Part shown: piece after piece, positions 35,464 through 47,639 of the stretch
How the letters are laid out: each line of letters opens with the position of its first letter
Position numbering within the stretch: position 1 is the first letter of the stretch
Source of the DNA: Paramacrobiotus metropolitanus
Taxonomy: Eukaryota > Tardigrada > Eutardigrada > Parachela > Macrobiotidae
Length of the DNA: 64,000 nucleotides
Direction: 5' to 3'
Assembly: GCF_019649055.1 (NCBI RefSeq)
Contig: NW_026570366.1
Location: 124,001 to 188,000, forward strand
Position numbers and translations under genes: made by a program
Notes under the pieces: generated by a model
What the model saw: only the letters and a program-made list of their open reading frames with translations
What the model was told of the DNA's origin: nothing
The model's database searches: none

Positions 35464-35662
35464 TAAGGCAACTATGCTTAAATCAGCTCAAAACTATGCG
35501 TTCAAAATAATTTTGCCAATTGTGCTTTGTTTGCTGACTGAATTATGCAGAACACTGACCTTTCTGTGACTGAGTATAATATTTTGAAATCAGTTGCTTA
35601 CTGCTTCTGCTTGCTTGTACTAAAAATTTCATAAACTTCAGATAAATAATAATAGTGTTTTT

Positions 35663-35668
35663 AATAAA
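35663..35668 (+). terminator. Poly(A) signal candidate for GPCR copy 2
   Basis: AATAAA, 200 nt after the stop codon at 35463. Confidence 0.35.
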
Positions 35669-35700
35669 TTCCGATATCGTTGAAAAGTATCGTTGAGTAG

Positions 35701-35780
35701 TCTACTAGAAACTAGTGGGGTTAAAAGATCGAAGACTACTAGAATTCTAGAAACTAGTGAGCCTTTAAAGATCGGAACGA
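35701..35780 (+). repeat. Imperfect tandem duplication of about 50 bp
   Basis: Two successive copies of CTAGAAACTAGTG(G/A)G followed by TTTAAAGATCG-like sequence, with internal CTAG palindromes. Confidence 0.6.
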
Positions 35781-35929
35781 GTTAGAGATGAAGTATTTTT
35801 TATCTGGTTTTTGACTGCCGTAATTTAAAACAACCGTCACCAGTTACAGCTACACACTTCCACTGTCATTACACCGAAACAAAATTATGTAGCCAACTCC
35901 CACAAATTAAACGAGACTTAATGGAAATA

Positions 35930-37673
35930 TCACTTTTGTACTGGATTTGTGACACGACCCACGTAGGATAAGAATTCCGTCTCCCGAATGCGAATAACGA
36001 AAACAAATGGCCTATCGACAGTCACATTGATGGGCGGTTTCACATTGAACGCAGACTTGCCTGCCGTGGCAATACCAACAGCCGCAGCCTTCAGTCCTTG
36101 CTCATTAACGTCTGAAAAAAAACATTTTTTTACAGTACGTTATTTATTGAGGTGATTTTGTAGACGTTACTAGTCACGACAGAAGAAATCGATTTTTAGT
36201 GCGTATTACACTGCGTAATGAAAGAGCGAAGTTGCATTTACCGATCATAGCCTTATGAGCGATGCCTTTTATGGTCACCCCTTTGCTGGTCGTCATGGGA
36301 GACAAATCGGCATCCTTGCTGAACAACTTGTTGATACCCAACCCGGACGCGATCTTACTGACGTCCGTCACAGACTCCACCGTGAACTTGGGCACGCTCA
36401 GGTTCATCAACGTGCGCTTCGTATTGCTAAACGCTTGGTCTACCAAAGCCGGCGTCAAAGCTTTCTCCAGATTGGCCAGATCTTTGGCATCTTTGGGAAC
36501 AAACACCAGTACCGAACCCGTGGCCCATTTATCCATCAAGTCGATCATTTCAAATGCCGGTACATTAGGAACCGCTTTACCGTCCAGATTGTTAAAGTAC
36601 ATGTAGTTCTTCTCCTTGTTGACCATCATTTTAACCGAGGCCTTGGCACCATTCAGCAGACTGAAATCGCCTGCCACCGTATTCTTAGGGTCAAACTGTT
36701 GAGACCATAGAAACTGCAGATAGTGGCTGTTGACTAAGGTCACCGTTGTGTCCTTATTGATGGTCTGCTCGTTGGCGACATTCTGAATATTCCCGCTGCT
36801 TTGCTCCTTTGCCCAGTTGTTGATGTTGTTAATCGCCCCGGCGGCGTTATTCTTGAAATCCTCCACTCCCGGTGTCTGGTTGAAGTTGGTCTGTACGGCG
36901 TGGACAAACTCCGGACGCAGTGTGACACTCTTGTCCACGTACAATCGGTTAATGGCGAAGGTGGCGTCGTCGAAACGTGTGGGCGGATCGGTTTTATGCG
37001 GCGCGGTACGGTACAGATACTGGATAATTCCATAGGCATCTTCGCAGTTAATACCTGTTACACAAAGATTTTCACGATAAATAAATACCACTGTTCTAAT
37101 TCAATGCTGCTATAGCCTATATAATACTGGCTCAATTATCGCACATCTCCTGTCCCCGATACATACAAGTCCATTGCAACGTTTCAGTGTTTGTTAAATG
37201 GACTTGTTTGGTCTACGTGCCGGCATTTGCCTGTACTGTTGTTTCCCGATACCGGTTAATAAAATCCTGTCATTTATGTACATCAACGGCCGCTCTGACC
37301 TTTCGGTTGTACGAGTAGTAATTTCGCTCTGCCTAAAATATCATAACATACCGCTGCCGAGATTGAGCGCCGCGATGATTTCGTCGTGGGTGGGGCCTTT
37401 GGACGCGGCACAAGCCAACAGCAGGGCGGTGCTGACGTGCAGGGGAAGGAAGACGATGTTTGAATCAGCTGGAGTGCTCTTGGAGGTCGCCAGCTGTTTA
37501 TAGGCGCGTACGGTGAAATCGTTTAAGGCAGCCTTGATATCCGCGGTATTTAGACATTTGTCCGGCTTTTGTACCGGACATTGTGGGGGTTCCTCTAAAT
37601 CCTGACCAATCGTCGAGGAAGCCGTTATCAGCAACACAGAGAAAATAAATTCGAAGAAATATAGACTGCTCAT
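35930..37673 (-). CDS. Secreted serpin, copy 1, 438 aa
   Basis: Exons 37352-37673, 36242-37054 and 35930-36111 join in phase 1 and 1. The ATG at 37673 starts a signal peptide (MSSLYFFEFIFSVLLITASS). Serpin landmarks in order: NINNWAKEQSSGNIQN, LVNSHYLQFLWSQQFDP, VPAFEMIDLMDKW, LSVPKFTVES, GLGINKLFSKDADLS, HKAMI-DVNEQG, and the C-terminal VDRPFVFVIR. The reactive loop starts after NEQG and reads LKAAAVGIATAGKSAFNV. Small residues in the hinge (AAAVG) allow loop insertion, so it may be inhibitory, although the hinge Thr/Ser (P14) is Leu. By counting from the hinge, the scissile bond falls near K-S. The N-terminus has an extra Cys pair (QCPV, DKCL) shared with copy 2. The last exon holds only the reactive loop and C-terminus, so it could be exchanged by alternative splicing, though no alternative exon was seen. 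Confidence 0.94.
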
Positions 37674-38548
37674 TTTCCAATGTACTGAAGTATAAGTTAT
37701 ATGTGTACAATAGCATAAGTCATAAGCAGTACACAAAATTCGCGCTTGGCTGCTTCTCTTAACGTGATCGTAACAAAATAGTACTTTGTATTATAGATAT
37801 TCCTAACCACGACTGTGAGAAGTGTCGGCAATCTAATTGGCTAGAGGCTGAATTAACAACCTGTTAGGAAATCAGTTCCTTTTGCAAGTCACTCATTTCT
37901 ATGGTACTTTTGAGGCGTTATTAGCGGTGAATTTGGTGGAAAAGTGCCGGTTTTTGACCCGGTTATGGCAACCACAAAATCGTCGAATCCGGCAGGGATA
38001 TGCTCCAGGATATGCGCAGTATACCGGTACCTGGACAGAAGCTAATATAGATTACACGCCCTGCGCAATACTGTACATACAGATATTGTACAAGTATCTC
38101 AAGTCACAATTACACTCTGTAGCATATCTATACGGTACATGCGCTGCATTATACTACGGTACGAACCGGTATACCGATAAAGTGCTAACAAATAATTAAT
38201 AAAGTATTTGTAAGTAATTAACAGAATAGACCATACTCTGACTTCCGTAATTTTTGATAGCCATACAGATGTTGTGCTGCAGCTCATTGCAGATACTAGA
38301 ATTGTACATTTTGTACCCTCGTCAAAAAGTTTGTTATAAACTGTATCAACATACCTCAAATGTTAAGCCGTTTATCATAAAATGTGCCGACGGCATGATT
38401 TTGGCAGCAGATCTTATGTAATAATTTATATCAATATGAAAACGTATCGAAGTTACAAAACTTATTCGAAACTCGTATCCGCGTCTTCGCAACAGTTTAA
38501 CCAAAACGTTAAACAGAAGCAAACGTAATACAAGAAGAACAAAAGCTT

Positions 38549-38903
38549 TGTCGGTCGACCGACACGTAAACAATATCTCGCTCAGCAAGAAACAATTCCA
38601 GAAAAGTAAAAAAATAAACCAGCCAAATTCCAAAATCCACCACTATGAATCAATTCGTAGTGCCCCCTGTTAATTGCCAACAGTCCCGACGCCGTCGCGG
38701 TTCTGATTTATTGCGAATAACAATGTAAGATATTGCATCTAAAGCGAAAGCTTTGTCGGCCGACCGACATTGATCGCCTCGCCACGTAATCTAAAAAGCG
38801 ATTTTGATCCACGTGTTGCCGTTATAGAGCATCAAAGCTTTTCTGCAGAACCTTGTTATCAAAGGCATAGTTTCTGTGCAGGCACATGATCGGTCGACCG
38901 ACA
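38549..38903. promoter_or_regulatory. Cluster of three TGTCGGTCGACCGACA-type palindromes
   Basis: A perfect 16-bp palindrome at 38549-38564, a one-mismatch copy at 38754-38769 (both preceded by AAAGCTT), and a copy with a 12-bp symmetric core at 38890-38901. Such symmetric sites typically bind homodimeric factors. Function is inferred. Confidence 0.5.
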
Positions 38904-39821
38904 ATAATTATCCTCAAAAGCAAAGTCGCGAAAACGAAAAGGAAAAAATCGCAAAAAGGAAACAAAAGTTTTCGAAACAAAACAAACTGCTCCAATTTAC
39001 TTAGTTGGAGGCAAAACATCAACGACAAAATTTTGAGTAATACCTGACACTGCCCGCGCGGTGGCTGCATTACCTTTGCTGCCGACTACGCTCACTATAG
39101 GCTACTTTCATGCTGCTTCTGATTAGCTGTATAGCAGTTCAGTGCTCACCGCAAGTTCACGTTCAGCGCCGTTGCGCCCAAGCTGATTTTGACAGCCAGT
39201 TTTGGTAACGGCAATTCTCGACTTTTTTATAACTGTGCTTTTGAAATGGTTTCTGCTATTTTTTTTGAATCTTTAAAGTTTTTTTGTTTTATGGCTCTCG
39301 ATAGCCAAATTTTATTTAAAACATTTAAAAAAACACTGCTAGTGTTGATATTTATGCGTGGCACTGTCACGCACGGCATGCTTTTGAGAAAAAGTGCAAC
39401 ATTCGACGCAGTCTGCAGTGATGCGAGGACCCACAGCAATTTTGGACCAGTACGAAGGTAAGAGCTTATCGAACAGCTTCCAGTTTAAACGTCATAAAGA
39501 TAGCACTTGTTGAATTATTGTGTTCGTTTTTATTTCTAGATCCTTAGGAGGCGCTGTTCGATGGACAAATGTGCATGAAGACATGCAGTAAAGCAAAAGG
39601 TAATCCGATTGTGTAGTAGAGCGCTATTTTTAGCTACAAAACGATAAAACGAATTTCTACTTAAGGGGAATTTTAGTACTTTTTGTTACATTAAACTTAA
39701 GAAGCGAGCAGAAACTAGATTTTTTTCTAAAGAAGTTTTCTTCAAGTATTTTAAAATGCATCACGGACAAGTTCAACGTATTAAAATTTGAGTTGATTTA
39801 AGTCTATTTTATCGCTTATTA

Positions 39822-40139
39822 GCATGTCGACATGCCTTATTCAAAAGTTGCAGTCAGTGCGTAATTGGTGGTGCGTATATGAAGTGTCCATAACTTGTTT
39901 TTGCCATTTTTCTGATTTTTTTTAAATAGTAAATTTTTAAAAAATAATAAATAATGAATTTAATGCGTTTTGCTGCACTGTGTTGACCATTGCAGTTGGC
40001 TCATAAAAAGAATATAGAATGTTTATGTCAGAGTGTCGATTTTTCCATTCGCCTTATTTTATTGGCCAAATGCTCCGTTGACAAAAGCAATAATTCCTAA
40101 TTTAAGATTTTTTGTTTGACAACTGCATGTCGACATGCA
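39822..40139. promoter_or_regulatory. Two GCATGTCGACATGC palindromes
   Basis: Perfect copies at 39822-39835 and 40125-40138. The second extends to 16 bp (TGCATGTCGACATGCA at 40124-40139). They share the GTCGAC centre with the cluster 1 kb upstream but have different arms. Confidence 0.5.
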
Positions 40140-41816
40140 CAACAATTTTATTGCTAGTGTATTAAAAGTCCTAACACACAGCGCTTTTCTATAACGGATG
40201 ACCGTTCTTGAATGCAGTAAATCTGGAATGCAGCGTCTGTTGCGTTCAAGTAAAACTTGAGTGCAATTGTTGTGCATCTGAAAATATCATGTTGTAAGTA
40301 AGTTTACCATGCTGATGGTTCAAAATTTAAATGTTTTGCAGGGGAGATGAAGTATTGCTCTCCAGGCCCTTTGCCAGACGCAAAATTAACCGGGAAGTGC
40401 GTGGATGTCGATATCCATGATTGTCCTTGCCATCGTGGCGATAATTAATTTCTTATGCATTTAGTAGTCGCTAATGCTATCCATGCTGGCTCTTTTGCAG
40501 TTTCTATTGCTCTTGTCAGTTTTCCGTTTATGCTTCTGGCGCATTATCCAAATCGATTTTTTTACTTAATTATGTTGGTGTTTTCATGAGAAAGTATGTC
40601 TCGGATGTTGGTTTTTTTGTGCAAAACTAGTTATGTGGTATATTGCAAAATAAATACAAAATGATCTCTGATATCCATATCTAAATGTTTCATATTCGTA
40701 AGTATTATTCGTAAGTATAAAACAAAGAGATGGTCTGTTATATCTAAGCTTAATTCAAAAGTTGTTATTAAACTATATGATATTTCTGACGAGGGGTAGC
40801 TTGTGTGTATTTAGCGTGACTGACGTTGTACGTGAGCATTATTGTAGTCCGCCATTGTAGAGTGTTTTGTCGACATCCATCCGTACGTCTAGAGTAGAGA
40901 CTAGAAGTATATAGATACGCTGTCATAAATAATTAATTATTCTGTTTACAATTCCCGGCTATGGATATTACAACGCTGCGTAAACCAGTAAAACGGCAAA
41001 AAGCTACCTATGGGCTATATGTACTTACAATTGTTAGTACTGTCCCGAGGTGGCTTACAAAACCACCCTGCCAAGATTTCGTAGCGTTATAAATCATTAC
41101 CGTAATCATTTTTACAGAGTAGAGGCCCATCCTGTACCACATTATTTACTCTTTAATAACTTCTATAAAAATTATATAATAATTGTTACGCCTTGCGTGT
41201 ACTTGCAGGACATGTACTTTATACGTATACCCAGTCATATTAATACTCATCCCACTGTTTATTGTTACATAACATGACACAATGTCATACGTTTCGCCAG
41301 AGTTTGGAAAAGTTACCCAATACAGAAGTCAAAGAGTTAAAACCAATTTTGTAAACAATGATACAAAAGAGCAACAAAATCATACTGCTCCACAAAAGGC
41401 AAGGCTAATCTCAAGAAAAGTTGTGCGAAATCAGCATGTTTTTGAAACAAGCTTACAACATGCTCCATAATAAAACTGCCATAATAGAAATCTGTTTCTC
41501 CACTGTTTTTCGGACATACCCACACCGGTGCACTAAAAATTCTGAATTGTTTATAGTCAGCATTTCAGTTCTTGAAGCCCAGATAAACAAAAGAATACCG
41601 TTACAACGCAAGAAATTTCTTTGTTAAACTGTACAGGATAGGTACTGGATGCGTATGTTGTTTCTGCGAGTACGAGTAGAGAACCACTACGAAGTACGAG
41701 TGGTGAAACTGTTGCTTATATTATGCAATTTTCTAATCAAACGAGATCGCTCAAATCAAACGTGTGGTCCCAGGCTCCCAGCCTCTTTCTTTTTATACTA
41801 AACGTTTAATTGTATA

Positions 41817-43414
41817 ATGAACATCGCAATGGAGATGATCGCTCTTCTCGTTGCCGGTCTCCTTGTTGTTTCAGCTGCTGCTCAGGACGATGCCGACGAC
41901 CAGTGTCCCGTAATGCAGGCAGATACGAACAAATGCCTGACCAATGAGGATATCAAATCCGCCATTAACCAGTTCACCGTACAAATGTACCAGCAAGTGA
42001 CCGCCCTCCCAGGAACCGTGCCAACGGACAACATCATCCTCCTCCCACTCCACGCCTCCAACGCCCTCCTGATGGCCTGCAACGCCGCTAGTGGCGCCAC
42101 CCAATCCGAGATCATCGACAGCCTAAACCTCGGCACGGGAATCGGTTGTCTGGACGCGTTTGCCATCATACAGGACATGTACCGCACCGTACCGCATCAC
42201 TCCGATCCACCGCAGAGCGACGACGATATGACCTTTAACGCCAACCGTGCCTTTGTGGATAAATCCGTAGCACTCAAGCCGGCATTCACTGCGGATTTAT
42301 TACAGCGTTTCAATCAAACCCCAGGTGTACTGGATTTCAAGAAGAACCCCAACGCTGCCCGCAACGAAATTAACAAATGGGTGGAGTCGAAGACAATGGG
42401 CAATGTGAAGAATTTTTTGGGCGCGGGTGCGGTGACGAGTGCTACGCAGTTAACGGCCATTAACGCCCACTATCTGCAGTTCAACTGGGCGTTTCCTTTT
42501 GATGCGAAGCAGACAGTGAAAGGCACGTTCACCAATGCCGACGGATCAACCAGCCAGGTGGATTTCATGAAATTGTTTACGACCAGTTTGTTCTATTTTA
42601 ATCATCAGGCTGGGCAGTTGGCGCCCGGTGTACCGGCATTCCAGATGGTCCGCTTGCCCAGTAAATGGGGTACCGGTGTTCTATCCGTGATTTTGCCGAG
42701 TGATATGAAAATGATGCCGGTATTGGAGCGCACACTAACGGCTGACATGCTGAACAAGGCCATGGACACGGCGCAGCGACGATTGGTCAATTTGACCATG
42801 CCGAAATTTGCCATTGAAAAGGCGGTAAATTTAGCGGATGCGGTGAAGGGATTGGGTGTGATCGATCTGTTTGGGTCAGGTGTCGATCTGACGTCAATGA
42901 CAGATCAGTCCGTACGGATTGACGGCATTGTCCATAAAGCTATGATCGGTAAAAGAAAAATATTTTTTCCGGAAGTGTACTCAGATATCGACTTTCGTAT
43001 CCTGCACATGTATAACACTTTTGATACCTAATAACCTTTCTTGGTAATAATGAAAATGTCAGAAGTACTCAAACTATAAGTTTAAGGCAGTGACGTCATT
43101 TCGGAAGAGATTTAACGCGCGGCAAGTAAAGGCGGTTTTTTTCAAAATTGTGTTGTGTTCTTCATGATATTCTTTATCGCTATTGACGTAACTTTCCTCT
43201 TGTTATTGTAGATGTTAACGAGCGTGGCCTGAAAGCTGTAGCGGCTAGTTCTATGGCGGTGGCGGCACGGCGAACGATTGCTGTCGGCACAGCGCTTGAC
43301 CTTAAGGTGGACAAACCATTTTTATTCGTGATTCGGATGGAAAATTTGCGCTTCTTGACTTATATCGGACGAGTTTCGAAACTGGCAGCAAATGCATTAA
43401 TGACGTCCTCATAA
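41817..43414 (+). CDS. Secreted serpin, copy 2, 444 aa
   Basis: Exons 41817-42948 and 43212-43414 join at phase 1, splitting the Asp codon just before the hinge, exactly as in copy 1. Signal peptide MNIAMEMIALLVAGLLVVSA, then the shared Cys pair (QCPV, NKCL). Serpin landmarks: EINKWVESKTMGNVKNF, AINAHYLQFNWAFPFD, VPAFQMVRLPSKW, LTMPKFAIE, GLGVIDLFGSGVDL, HKAMI-DVNERG and VDKPFLFVIR. The reactive loop reads LKAVAASSMAVAARRTIAVG. Counting from the hinge puts Arg-Arg at P1-P1', which would target trypsin- or furin-like proteases. Copy 1 has an intron near residue 107 that is absent here. The start ATG was chosen over the internal one at codon 5 because both fit the signal peptide and it is first. 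Orientation is divergent from copy 1. Confidence 0.95.
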
Positions 43415-43493
43415 TAAGGTTTTTTTCGTTTATTAAAGGCTTCTGGCTCCTGCATTCACTTTCGTGTCTTGTGAAAACTTGTTTAGCACCAAC

Positions 43494-43499
43494 AATAAA
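43494..43499 (+). terminator. Poly(A) signal of serpin copy 2
   Basis: AATAAA, 80 nt after the stop codon and followed by a second overlapping AATAAA. Confidence 0.6.
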
Positions 43500-44312
43500 A
43501 TAAATTTATCTCTCCAATGTATTTTTTACCGGCATCTAATTTTTTACACGTTACACGTTGAAACTGCGCGCCGTCGTCTTTGTTTCCGATATGTACTGCA
43601 CAATTGAATTTGCTGTTTGTGAGGAAATTACGAACAACACACTGGGCTATCATGTACATATAACTTTAATTGCATGCCAAAAACAGTGTCTGTTTACGGA
43701 GCAAGTTCTCGCACATCTGACTTTAACATGTCATTGTACGAGTATGAACACTATGTAGATTGAGTTCTGGAACAACACAGTTACTATGCATTGTCTTTGT
43801 AGCGCAGCATTTGGCAGGGCCGTACAAACATAAATTCGGTTAGTAAAATCCTAAGTCATTTTCATACGAGATAATCGATATCTTATTAAACAAAACATTA
43901 TAGCAGAAGATTATTACAATTATTATAAGTGGGCAAAAGTGTCATGTGTATTAGGACTAGAGGGTATAATTAAAGTAACAGGATGCACAACGAATGTGTA
44001 GTAAAAAATCAAAGTGCAGAGGTCACGGTTTGGAGTGCCGACAGTACCATAAATCAGAACGGAGCGGATTGGCAGTATGTAAACCAATAAAACGGTCGAT
44101 GTGCCATATATAAAACGGCCGGCGGAAATGGATCGTTAATGAACCAGCCAAAGGTCAAGCGCGGTAATGGCTGCTTTTTTCGACGGGGCTACAGCACGGA
44201 TATATTGTAAATGGGCAGGATGACCAAGGGCTAAGAATAGAATTATGTAACACAGCAGAAGCCAGAACTGCATGCCATAATTTGGCCATCCAGCAGCAAA
44301 GAGCATCTCCGA
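43500..44312. other. Convergent intergenic gap
   Basis: This is the 3' space between serpin copy 2 and the neuropeptide gene. A 66-codon open frame at 43558-43758 has no ATG start in frame and no features, so it is not called. Confidence 0.45.
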
Positions 44313-45019
44313 TCAGGAAAACTGGGCTGCGATCGAACGCCGGCGCCGGTAAGGCGAGCGCGGTTTGGTATCGGGTGACGACTGTTCAACACCACTGCCA
44401 TCCGGTTGATCAAGGGGCTCCACAGGAACACTGCGTCCATACCTGTAAAAAATGTGTCTGTTTAGGAAGGAATTAAGTATTGATCGAATGAAGCTTTGGT
44501 GGATTGAGTCTTTGTTCTACAGTAATCTTCGACCACACCATGTAATAAATTAAAGCAACAAACACCACCAATCAGTTACATAAGCATGCCTTTTCTCTTA
44601 TCATGTTTGTAAAAAACTGATGCGTCTTACTCTAATAAATTCGTTATTCATCATATTAACGTTATCAAGATTGCTCGTATTGGTACGATGCATTAGATGA
44701 TGACTGTTTTCCGTATGCGCATATACGTATGTGCTGTACAATACACAAACCGCTGGACATACCTGGGACGCGCTTGGTGTGTAACGTATTTCTCCAGCTC
44801 CTGGAGCCGCTTTAGCGTTTCAGCCAGATTGACCAGGTTCTCGTAACCGCGTCCACCAGTTTCGGAATTGGACAGGCCACTCGGTGAATCGTTGGCGATA
44901 AGCATCTCCAAGTCAGCGACAGCGGGACGGGCACGTTTCTGCGCCCAGCTTAACGTCCAGTGCTGCGTTATCAGGACGATTAAACAGGAAACAAATACGG
45001 GATGAACTTTTACGGCCAT
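44313..45019 (-). CDS. NPF: Neuropeptide F (NPY family) precursor, 128 aa
   Basis: Exons 44763-45019 and 44313-44442 join at phase 2. The intron splits the Arg codon of the C-terminal RPR motif, the classic position in NPF/NPY genes. Signal peptide MAVKVHPVFVSCLIVLITQH; predicted cleavage is after SWA. The peptide core reads ENLVNLAETLKRLQELEKYV, then THQARPRYGR. The amphipathic helix and the C-terminus RPRY-Gly-Arg predict an amidated RPRY-amide, released at a single Arg after the Gly. A KR near the mature N-terminus (QKRARPAV) is a second possible cleavage site. The remaining C-terminal part of 36 residues, with RRRR, is a spacer. Most invertebrate NPFs end RPRF-amide or RVRF-amide, so the Tyr is notable. 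It probably acts as a secreted hormone on an NPY-type GPCR, which is not in this window. Confidence 0.87.
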
Positions 45020-45190
45020 CTCACTAAACTGTACTAACTAATGCGAAAGGATAAGCAATACAAAACCGAAAGGTCACCAGCGTAAGCCTTATTAATGACA
45101 GTGGAAGTTACTTAGGAGGCCTTGACCTTATACAAGGTCATGAATGGCTGTATTCAAATTATTGTGTCGCCATGATAAGACCAGCCGGGA

Positions 45191-45196
45191 TTTATA
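45191..45196 (-). promoter_or_regulatory. TATA box candidate of the neuropeptide gene
   Basis: The minus strand reads GAAGTATAAATCCC, about 170 nt upstream of the ATG at 45019. Confidence 0.4.
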
Positions 45197-45632
45197 CTTC
45201 CTCTGAGACGAGATGCGATCCTGTAACCCAGAAAACGATGACTGCGTCGCTACACAGCAAACATGCGCACTATGAAGTCAATATTGGCGCCGCAGTGTTT
45301 GTGCGCCTCAAGGCCAAAGAATATTGGTTAAGAATTAAATCAATCGGGCTTTTAGTGGCAGCGGGGTAAAAAAGCTACAACGGAAACTAGTGGCGATAAA
45401 CGTGAAGGGGATTGCGACAATTCCTTGGTGGATTAACAGGCTAAGCATGCACTTGCACTTGGTATATACGTGGAAAATCTGGATGTCGAGAGCGTGTTTA
45501 ATACGTAAGAGCACACACATATACGCCACTGGATTGAGTACAATCTAATATAATCAAGAACATATACATACGTCTCCCACCATTACGCCGCGGCGGAGAT
45601 TTGTCCATAAAAAGATAAGGGTGGGCGATTAT

Positions 45633-45977
45633 TCACGCCCTGAACTTCCACGGGGCGTCATTGACTACAATGTTGCCGGTCACCACTGTACAGAGAACCG
45701 ACCGCCTGCCGGCGCACGAACAAATCGGATTGTACGCGCGCAGTGCTTTGTAATGAAATTGTATCGGACTTTCTGCGTAAATAGCTTCTTGTGTACGGAA
45801 CGTAATTAACACTTGGTTGCCGTGCACGCTAACGTCGTCGATGCTGTAAGGATGACATCCCCCGGCCCGCTTTTTTATTCCAGCGTCCTCGACGTCCGGT
45901 CGCAAGGTGTGCAGGAAAAAAGCACCAGTGCGTAAACTGACACCGGCTTGATTGTTGCCGATGAGGTCAGGCACCAC
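45633..45977 (-). pseudogene. Doubtful coding-like open frame without start codon
   Basis: An open stretch of about 118 codons is bounded by TGA upstream and TAA downstream. It has balanced composition (for example GGCHPYSIDDVSVHGNQVLI) unlike the surrounding AT-rich sequence. There is no in-frame ATG and no splice acceptor between the upstream stop and the open part. It could be a broken exon of an ancient gene or chance. I do not recognise a family. Confidence 0.25.
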
Positions 45978-47639
45978 ACGGTATCCCGGTCAGGACTGAC
46001 GTTGGAGGCACTGCTTTCACCCGGTAAACAAGTATGATGAGGTGGGTATTGTGTGTCATTCCCGTCAATGCAGATAGCGGAAAATGAAATTAAATATGTC
46101 CACGGTCATCGGGCCTTTTCACCAGATCTACTCTCTGGAAAGTGTATGGGTATTGTTAAATTATTTTAAGTCGAAGACAGCATGAGAAGTCTATTGAAAA
46201 TCAAAAATACCATTAATTAGGCGAGGAAGACGGGACAAACCGCACCTAAAATTAGTAACGGTCACCCCGCAAAAGAAAACGGCGATTTACCCTTAGTTGT
46301 CCTTCCCTATTAAAATCACTGTCGTGAATAATACAACTCTGTATAGTTATCAAAGTCACTAGGCATTTCCCAGAGAAAGGCGTTGCTGGGAAATGATAAT
46401 TGTCTGATAACTGGGTGCGGCCTGACCAGCACTACGCATGGAAAATCAACACGTGTGCTATCCTCGACAACAAATTAAGCGATAGCGCGTCTCTATTACC
46501 GTACACTATTTTGGCAGTTTGTAGTGTTCAAGGTTATTCTTGGTAGCTAAATACCCATTGTAAATCATTTATAACGGTTATTGACCGAGACACCGATATA
46601 TTACGGTATTTTTAAATTTCCTCATTTAATTATTTTCAGTTTGTTGAAGCCATTGTAGTAATACGGAACGCGTTCCTGGGAACAAACTACCGCCATTATC
46701 TCACACATATGACCTCGGACTATTTCGGTGCAATACTTAAGCCGCAACCGTAAGAATTATACGATGTGAATAATATTCTTGATGAGGGGATCTGTAAAGG
46801 GATCGACAAATCTTTCTGTGAGAATTGCTGTTTTGCGGAAAAGGGCGCTAAATTTCCGATTTGTTTGATATCCAGTAATAATTGTTGGTGATGGATGCGA
46901 TTAAAGACACGCACGTGAAGTGCCCAAGTGTCACACTTAAATTATTAAGATGCCACTCAAAATCGATTGAGGTTTTCTTTGTTAACATCCATAACGTCTC
47001 TACCAGTACGAGCCAATATATCACTGCAAATCTTTGCAAAACATCAGCCAAATATTTTTGTCAGCGGCATTATTGCATCGGCGTAAAATATCATCGTCCA
47101 AAATATTCGCAACTAGAAGTAGCCGTTAGTAATTAATTTCTTTTTAACAAGTTGCGCTTATACTGATCATGAATCTGCAGCTACCTACTGCATCCATGCA
47201 GGTATGGTCTGTTAGAGTTTTTCCTTGAAATCGATTCATCTCCAAAGCGTTTAGTAAATTATTTGAAGAAACCCTCCAACAATAAGGAAACTATATATTA
47301 CAAGAAACAGCCTCGGCTTCGCCTCCGCGTTTCTTGGGTTCTAAACTCCTTGGCCGGTTTACGGATTGTTAACTTAGAACGGATAAATCTGAAGAGCCCG
47401 ACAACAAAAATTTTATAAAAAAATGGATGTTTTGGTTTCATGCAGTCGAACGCAATTACTTTGACTTTATAGATCATTTTTTGTTAAATTTTCTTAGCGA
47501 AAAACCATCCGGATCTAATCACCCACGAGAGTATCACATTGCAAACTAAAAGGACGCTAAGACTGGACAGTGGTGCTAGATATGTCACCCATTAAGAACT
47601 TAGCAGGGCCTGCTCTATTTTGCTCAGTAATATTGCAGT

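Larger units (their letters stand above)
37674..41816. other. Divergent intergenic region between serpins
   Basis: About 4.1 kb between the two serpin start codons. It contains repeated GTCGAC-centred palindromes (38549-38564, 38754-38769, 38890-38901, 39822-39835, 40124-40139). No coding exon is supported. Open frames at 38346-38633 and 39189-39461 are of low complexity or lack family features. Confidence 0.5.
45020..47620. other. Intergenic upstream of the neuropeptide gene
   Basis: No gene is firmly supported. The open frame on the minus strand at 45633-45977 is described separately as doubtful. The hairpin-prone stretch CAAGAAAC...GTTTCTTG at 47301-47336 flanks a GC-rich core. Confidence 0.4.
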
